DNA from: JAHWKS01 sp964458385
GTDB lineage: Bacteria > Planctomycetota > Planctomycetia > Pirellulales > Pirellulaceae
Length of the DNA stretch: 38,184 bases
Direction: 5' to 3'
Assembly (NCBI GenBank): GCA_964458385.1
Contig: CAYWIS010000032.1
Location: 1-38,184, forward strand
A program made the position numbers and the translations under genes. The notes below the pieces were generated by a model that was not told the DNA's origin, did no database searches, and worked only from the letters and a program-made list of their open reading frames with translations. This document shows positions 34,109 to 38,184 of this stretch, piece by piece. Position 1 is the stretch's first letter, and each line of letters opens with the position of its first letter.

Positions 34109-34591
34109 GGTTGGGTTGAGGCGGGGATGCAGGGGGATGAAGGTCTGTCGCGGGCGGATAAGGGGGCTGGTAATCCTCCAGAGAGCTGGCGGGTGGATAA
34201 AACTGCCGGGGGTAGTCGCGAGAGTTCGTGAGCGACCAGACGCTTGCCGCTGGTGAAGCCTCCTCGACGATTTGCAATTCTTCTTAGCGCTCGGGAACCT
34301 TTCAACGCCGACATTGCGCCCACGCCAAAACCAACGTATTTCCGTGCTGGCGATGAGCCACCCCTTTCGCCGCGGGAGGCCTGCGTTCGCTTCTGTGAAG
34401 GAGCTGTAAGGTTTTCCTAAGTCCTTGCGCAGATGGATTATTCTGCACACTCGCTACTCTTTCCCTAAGCCACGGAATTCCCGCGAACTTCTTGAATTGC
34501 GTGCTAGTATTGCTAAAGTAGGTGAACTGGGAAGACCAGTTTGGCCCTGCAAGTGACTAGGTGGTATCTTCGTTGATGGGGGAAAGAGTTC
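34109..34591 (+). other. Intergenic region upstream of the TIGR03000 gene
   Basis: These 483 bases hold no recognisable gene. Near the start GCGGGCGGATAA and GCGGGTGGATAA form an imperfect direct repeat about 40 bases apart. The 3' end holds a promoter-like pair, listed separately. Confidence 0.5.
34492..34519 (+). promoter_or_regulatory. Candidate promoter of the TIGR03000 gene
   Basis: TTGAAT (34492-34497) and TAAAGT (34514-34519) are spaced by 16 bases, about 70 bases before the start codon. Each box matches the sigma-70 consensus at four of six positions. Confidence 0.3.
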
Positions 34592-35650
34592 ATGAAGCAG
34601 ATTTCGTTTCGGGTGCTATCGTTAGCGGCGGTGATCGCGTTGGGAGCGGCGGGCGCTAACGACGCCCAAGCCGGCTGGCACTCCAGCGGCGGCAGTTGGG
34701 GAAGTTCGGGCGGGTCCAGCGGCGGTAGCTGGGGCTCGTCGGGCGGCAGTTGGGGAAGCCATGGCGGCGGATTGCTTTCGCGTATTCGGGCTCGGATCCA
34801 CGCTTGGCATGGAAGTTGGGGTTCGCATGGCAGCTGGGGCTATAGCCACAGCGTGAGCTACTCTTCGCACGGTAGTTGGGGCTCGTCGGGCGGCAGCTCC
34901 AGCTCGTACAGCACTTATAGTTGGGGTTCATCGGGCGGTTCTTCCAGCTCGTCGGGATACACCTACGGTAGCTGGGGCTCCAGCGGCGGCTCGTCCAGCT
35001 CGGGCGGCGGCTATGTCGTTCCCTATGCCGCTCCGACCGAAACCTACTACTACGATGGCGCGCCCACGCCTCCGGCCAACAGCCCGACGCCTCCGGCCAA
35101 CAATGATGCGGCTCCCGAACCGCCTCCCGCTGCGGCCCGCGCCGATGCCGGTACGCTGATGGTGAGCGTTCCCGCCGATGCGAAGGTGTACGTGAACGGC
35201 AAGCCGACCACCAGCCTTGGTTCTCAACGCAGCTACGTCTCGCGTGGTCTGCGCAGCGGCTTCAAGTATGCGTATGAAGTCCGCGCCGAAGTGGTCCGCG
35301 ACGGCCGTAAGATCGAGGAAGTCAAGACCGTTGAGCTGCGTGCGGGCGAAATCAGCCGTCTGGCGTTCGACCTGAACCCGGCCGAGACGGTCGCCACCAC
35401 CCTGACTCTGAAGGTGCCCGACAACGCCAAGGTCACGCTGGCTGGCGCCGAGACCACCTCGACCGGTCCGGTCCGCACGTTCAGCACCACGCAACTGACG
35501 GAAGGGCAAACCTGGTCCGACTACCTCGTGCAAGTCACCTGGGAGCGCGAAGGCAAGGTCTACACCCAAGAGCAGACCATCACGCTCAACGCGGGCGACA
35601 ACCGCACGTTGGAATTCGGCGTTGAGGGTGCTCAGGTCGCCTCGCGGTAA
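34592..35650 (+). CDS. Exported Gly/Ser/Trp-repeat protein with two TIGR03000 domains
   Basis: The 352-residue product has a signal peptide (LSLAAVIALGAAGANDAQA, cut before GWHSS). Residues 28-145 are a low-complexity region built from G-S-W-G-S-S-G-G units with Tyr and His. A Pro/Ala linker follows (about 150-185). Then come two TIGR03000 domains: L-M-V-S-V-P-A-D-A-K-V-Y-V-N-G near 187 and L-T-L-K-V-P-D-N-A-K-V-T near 268, each about 75 residues. TIGR03000 is known almost only from planctomycetes and its function is unknown. The repeats suggest a surface or cell-wall role, which is inference. GGGGGAAAG lies before the ATG, and two terminators follow, so it is likely a single-gene transcript. 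Confidence 0.9.
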   Translation: MKQISFRVLSLAAVIALGAAGANDAQAGWHSSGGSWGSSGGSSGGSWGSSGGSWGSHGGGLLSRIRARIHAWHGSWGSHGSWGYSHSVSYSSHGSWGSSGGSSSSYSTYSWGSSGGSSSSSGYTYGSWGSSGGSSSSGGGYVVPYAAPTETYYYDGAPTPPANSPTPPANNDAAPEPPPAAARADAGTLMVSVPADAKVYVNGKPTTSLGSQRSYVSRGLRSGFKYAYEVRAEVVRDGRKIEEVKTVELRAGEISRLAFDLNPAETVATTLTLKVPDNAKVTLAGAETTSTGPVRTFSTTQLTEGQTWSDYLVQVTWEREGKVYTQEQTITLNAGDNRTLEFGVEGAQVASR

Positions 35651-35671
35651 CGCGAAAACGCAGAGCTAATC

Positions 35672-35703
35672 CCGCACTTCCGCTGGGGAGTGCGGTTAAC
35701 TTT
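35672..35703 (+). terminator. First terminator after the TIGR03000 gene
   Basis: CCGCACT (35672-35678) pairs with AGTGCGG (35689-35695), followed by TTAACTTT. It lies 22 bases after the stop codon. Confidence 0.5.
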
Positions 35704-35733
35704 CGCCGCTTTGGGAGCGGTTGATAACGGTTT

Positions 35734-35777
35734 AAACGCCTTGCGCGGGCTAAGTTCGCGTGAGGCGTTTTTTATTT
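35734..35777 (+). terminator. Second, stronger terminator after the TIGR03000 gene
   Basis: AAACGCCT pairs with AGGCGTTT, with an inner CGCG/CGCG pairing. The stem runs directly into a T-rich tail (TTTTTTATTT). Confidence 0.7.
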
Positions 35778-35959
35778 CTTGATGCGTTGCGGCGGCGCGT
35801 TGGCGAATTGCAACCTAAAGTTGCGAAGAAGCAACGTCGGCGCGAAACGAGATAAGGCAAATTGCATCCTAGGATTTGCAAGATGCAAAATGAAAACACA
35901 CAACTTGCGCCGCGCTACGCGCTTCGTTGGTCCGTAATCTGTAACCCCTAAACGTTTCC

Positions 35960-36646
35960 ATGTCTGGCCCACCCCTTGCTCCTTCCGCCACGCCGCGGCG
36001 GTGGCGAATTGTGATCAGCGTGCTGGTCGTGTTGCATGTGACGGCCGTGCTGATTCCGCCGTTTCGCTTTGCCAGCCGGTCCAGCCAGGGCGAACCGTCG
36101 CCGCTGGCCGAGTCCATTTATCGCTGGCTCCAGCCGTACATTAACGCCGCCTACCTGGACCACGGCTACTTTTACTTCGCCCCGAATCCTGGCCCCAGCC
36201 ACCTGGTGCGGTACGAAGTGGATCAGGGAGAGGGAAAAGAGCCGCTAACGGGCGTCTTCCCGCACATTGAGCCCGATCGGCCGCGGATCGTCGGCACTCA
36301 GTTGCCGCGGCTGATGTATCACCGCCACTTCATGCTGGCTGAGTCGCTGCACGCCCACTTTACGCCCGATGAACCGCCGCAGGACTTACCCGAGAACGAA
36401 GAGTTGCGGCAACTAATGCTCGACGACTGGCGGCGGCGTCGCGAGACCTACCTGACGCTGAAACGCTCGTTCGAACAGCACCTGTCGGCGGTCCACGACG
36501 GCCGCCCGGTAACGATCGTCCGCGTGGAGCATCGGCAGCCTTCGCCCGCCGAGTTCCGTGAAGGAATTCCGATTAACGATCCGCAGTTGTACCGCGACTT
36601 GCCTGAATCGATTTCCGAACTTATTGCTCCGGGAGAGATCCGATGA
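35960..36646 (+). CDS. Hypothetical single-pass membrane protein paired with an HTTM gene
   Basis: This 228-residue protein is not assigned to a family. It has a short basic N-terminus, one transmembrane or signal-anchor segment (RIVISVLVVLHVTAVLIPP, about 16-34), then a soluble part. The soluble part contains Y-F-Y-F-A-P-N-P-G-P-S-H, V-R-Y-E-V-D and R-L-M-Y-H-R-H-F-M-L-A-E. Its stop overlaps the HTTM start (ATGA, 36643-36646), so the two are co-translated and probably act together. The aromatic F-Y-F-A-P-N-P motif recurs, as far as I know, in small partners of HTTM proteins. ATG 35960 has no clear ribosome-binding site. Confidence 0.8.
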   Translation: MSGPPLAPSATPRRWRIVISVLVVLHVTAVLIPPFRFASRSSQGEPSPLAESIYRWLQPYINAAYLDHGYFYFAPNPGPSHLVRYEVDQGEGKEPLTGVFPHIEPDRPRIVGTQLPRLMYHRHFMLAESLHAHFTPDEPPQDLPENEELRQLMLDDWRRRRETYLTLKRSFEQHLSAVHDGRPVTIVRVEHRQPSPAEFREGIPINDPQLYRDLPESISELIAPGEIR

Positions 36647-37695
36647 ACGCCGCCGTTACCGCTCTGAGAGATTGGTCGCGGGATGTGGGCGACGCCTGGA
36701 ATCGCTTCTGGTTCACGCCCGCCTTGCCGCACACGCTGGCCCTATTGCGCATCTTGGCTGGCGGCATGTTGTTCTACACCCACTTGGTCTGGTCACTGCA
36801 CTTGGGCGCCTTCCTGGGGCCGCAAAGCTGGGTCAATTACGACGCTTGGCGGATGCTGCATGGCGAGGCCTGGACTTGGACTTGGTGGTGGTGGGTGGAA
36901 TCGCCCGTGCTGATGTGGCTGTTCCACCTGGCCGCGCTGGTCGTGTTCGCCATGCTCACTGTGGGGCTCTATACGCGGGTGGTGTCGGTGCTGGCGTGGC
37001 TGATCGCGGTTGGGTACTGCCATCGGCTCACGGGGGCTTTGTTCGGGTTGGACACCACCAACACGATGTTGGCCTTATACTTGATGCTCGGCCCGGCCGG
37101 CGCTGTGTGGTCGGTCGATCGTTGGCGTGCGAAACGCCGCAGCGAGCGCGAAGGACGCGAGCCGCCCTCGGTCGCTCCCACGGTAAGCACGAATGTGGCG
37201 ATCCGGCTATTGCAGTTGCACTTGTGCGTCGTCTACCTGTTCGGCGGCATCGGCAAGATGCGCGGCGAACTGTGGTGGGACGGCAGCGCCCTGTGGTACG
37301 CCCTGGCCAATTATGAATACCAGTCGATGCCGATGACCTGGGTGATTCACTGGCCCTGGTTGGTGGCGGCGATTTCGGCCGTAACCCTGTTCTGGGAGAC
37401 GTTCTACTGCTTTTTGGTCTGGCCGCGTCTGACTCGGCCGATTGCCATTGGACTGGCGTTCTTCATTCACGGCGGGATCGCGCTGTTTATGGGGATGATC
37501 ACCTTCGGGCTAGCTATGATCTTCGCCAACCTGGCCTTTGTGCCGCCCGAGACGACCAAGGCCGTTGTGGATCGTCTTTTCGCTCGACAGCCTCAACCGT
37601 CGCCCGAGTCGGCCCCAGAAGTCGAACGCGCCCGCGAGAAGAAATCTCGCCGCCGGGTAGACATCATGTCTGCTCAGCCGCATACGGCAAAGTAA
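36643..37695 (+). CDS. HTTM domain-containing membrane protein (vitamin K-dependent gamma-carboxylase-like)
   Basis: The 350-residue product has about seven hydrophobic segments and the HTTM pattern: L-A-L-L-R-I-L-A-G-G-M-L-F near residue 33, L-Y-T-R-V-V-S near 107, and Q-L-H-L-C-V-V-Y-L-F-G-G-I-G-K near 192. The last is followed by W-W-D-G-S-A-L-W-Y-A. HTTM is the membrane domain shared with vitamin K-dependent gamma-glutamyl carboxylase. Bacterial members are mostly uncharacterised, and the epoxidase/carboxylase role cannot be assumed. The C-terminal 45 residues are a charged, probably cytoplasmic tail. GGGAGAGA lies before the ATG, inside the preceding gene. Confidence 0.87.
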   Translation: MNAAVTALRDWSRDVGDAWNRFWFTPALPHTLALLRILAGGMLFYTHLVWSLHLGAFLGPQSWVNYDAWRMLHGEAWTWTWWWWVESPVLMWLFHLAALVVFAMLTVGLYTRVVSVLAWLIAVGYCHRLTGALFGLDTTNTMLALYLMLGPAGAVWSVDRWRAKRRSEREGREPPSVAPTVSTNVAIRLLQLHLCVVYLFGGIGKMRGELWWDGSALWYALANYEYQSMPMTWVIHWPWLVAAISAVTLFWETFYCFLVWPRLTRPIAIGLAFFIHGGIALFMGMITFGLAMIFANLAFVPPETTKAVVDRLFARQPQPSPESAPEVERAREKKSRRRVDIMSAQPHTAK

Positions 37696-37731
37696 AAGAG
37701 CCAGGAGTAAACAAACAACTTGCGGCCAAAG

Positions 37732-37798
37732 AAAAAAGCCGAAAGCGGAACTGAATCTTCATTTGGGGGTGAGAAGATTCAGCGCCGCTTTTCGGCTT
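37732..37798 (-). terminator. Long hairpin terminator of the cyclophilin gene
   Basis: An almost perfect stem of about 24 bases (GCCGAAAGCGG...GAATCTTC with GAAGATTC...CCGCTTTTCGGC) ends, on the minus strand, in a six-T run. On the plus strand the same hairpin may also act, but without a U-run. Confidence 0.7.
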
Positions 37799-37803
37799 GA
37801 GGT

Positions 37804-37843
37804 AGCTGGCCGGGGCTTGCCCCGCGCCAGCTTTTATTTTTTC
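37804..37843 (+). terminator. Terminator of the hypothetical/HTTM operon
   Basis: AGCTGGC and GCCAGCT flank an inner GGGGC/GCCCC stem, and the hairpin is followed by TTTATTTTTT on the plus strand. It ends ten bases before the stop of the converging cyclophilin gene. Confidence 0.7.
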
Positions 37844-37853
37844 GTTTGTGGTT

Positions 37854-38184
37854 CTACTCTGGCTTGGTTTCGGGCTGGTATTCGTGGTCGCGCTTACGAA
37901 GGACCTCTGCTTTAACGATCTTGTCGGGCGTCGGCAAACGGCCAAAGCTATTGGGATCGCGGCGAGTCAACTCGGCAAGCACCTCGAAGCCTTCCACCAC
38001 ACGGCCGAAAACGGTGTGCCTGCCGTCCAAGTGCGGCGTGGGGCGAAAGGTAAGGAAGAACTGGGAGCCGCCGGTATCTTTCCCCGCATGCGCCATGCTG
38101 AGCGAGCCGCGGAAGTGCACGCGCGCTTCGGGCTTGTAGCACTCGCAGGCGATGGTATAGCCGGGACCGCCCGAGCCATCGCCG
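37854..38184 (-). CDS. Peptidyl-prolyl cis-trans isomerase, cyclophilin type (5' end beyond window)
   Basis: An open frame of 110 codons enters from the window edge, so the N-terminus is missing. It contains the cyclophilin signature region: G-G-P-G-Y-T-I, F-R-G-S-L-S-M-A-H-A, G-S-Q-F-F-L-T-F and L-D-G-R-H-T-V-F-G-R-V-V-E-G. The conserved Gln, Phe and His of the active site are present in these motifs. The enzyme catalyses prolyl isomerisation; whether it is exported cannot be told without the N-terminus. A short charged tail (H-E-Y-Q-P-E-T-K-P-E) follows the domain. Confidence 0.94.
   Translation of the reverse strand, partial: GDGSGGPGYTIACECYKPEARVHFRGSLSMAHAGKDTGGSQFFLTFRPTPHLDGRHTVFGRVVEGFEVLAELTRRDPNSFGRLPTPDKIVKAEVLRKRDHEYQPETKPE

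Larger units (their letters stand above)
35651..35959 (+). other. Intergenic region between the TIGR03000 gene and the HTTM pair
   Basis: The first part holds two terminators. From about 35810 to 35910 the sequence is AT-richer and full of short TTGCA/TGCAA words and inverted repeats: GTTGC/GCAAC (35820-35835) and TTGCATC/GATGCAA (35862-35888). No small gene is visible. Confidence 0.5.

Noticed and set aside
34680..35010. GGCAGTTGGGG-type DNA repeats considered as a non-coding repeat array
   Set aside because: They keep the reading frame of the Gly-Ser-Trp protein and vary at third positions, so the repeat is a protein-level feature.

Overview
The window looks like chromosomal DNA of a planctomycete, most likely a Pirellulales-type lineage. 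The signs are GC-rich DNA, two copies of the planctomycete TIGR03000 domain in one exported protein, a Tat-exported DUF1501 protein, a sulfatase, and a long DUF4175-like protein encoded next to a VWA/GATase-like membrane protein. The taxonomic call is inference from gene content. Two runs of ten N (28903-28912 and 30403-30412) show that this is a scaffolded draft assembly. I found no tRNA, rRNA, CRISPR array, insertion sequence or phage gene.

Layout. 1-1562 (-) holds the body of a polytopic GT-C-like membrane protein cut by the window edge. 1995-7446 (+) holds trmL, an Ldh_2-family dehydrogenase, an exported CehA/McbA-like metallohydrolase and an M20 peptidase. nrdR (-) is divergent from a zinc-ribbon/PH-domain membrane protein (+). 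8974-13286 (-) is a housekeeping block transcribed dnaX, ybaB, recR, rpoN. 13954-15791 (-) holds an exported SAM-methyltransferase-like protein and a macro-like/TIR fusion protein. 16151-17563 (+) is DUF1501. 17661-24424 (-) holds a MutT-like NUDIX gene and two large membrane/coiled-coil proteins. 24854-29139 (+) holds hisH and then the polysaccharide export pair Wza-like/Wzc-like. 29607-32626 (-) holds a DapA-family aldolase and a sulfatase. 32885-37695 (+) holds a secreted protein-isoaspartate methyltransferase, the TIGR03000 protein, and an overlapping pair of a hypothetical protein and an HTTM membrane protein. 37854-38184 (-) is the 5'-truncated end of a cyclophilin gene.

Most genes are DNA and RNA maintenance (dnaX, recR, mutT-like, trmL, nrdR) or envelope and exported functions (polysaccharide export, sulfatase, DUF1501, TIGR03000, HTTM). 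The points most worth checking are these. (1) dnaX carries an A10 run containing the heptamer A AAA AAC, with a -1-frame TAA just after it and a stem-loop 12 nt downstream. This would make a 427-residue gamma-like product next to the 587-residue tau. (2) rpoN has an in-frame amber codon and an apparent eight-codon loss inside conserved region I. (3) A single-gene macro-like/TIR fusion sits in DNA of lower GC. (4) Two SAM-methyltransferase-like proteins carry signal peptides, and one has a C-terminal jelly-roll-like domain.
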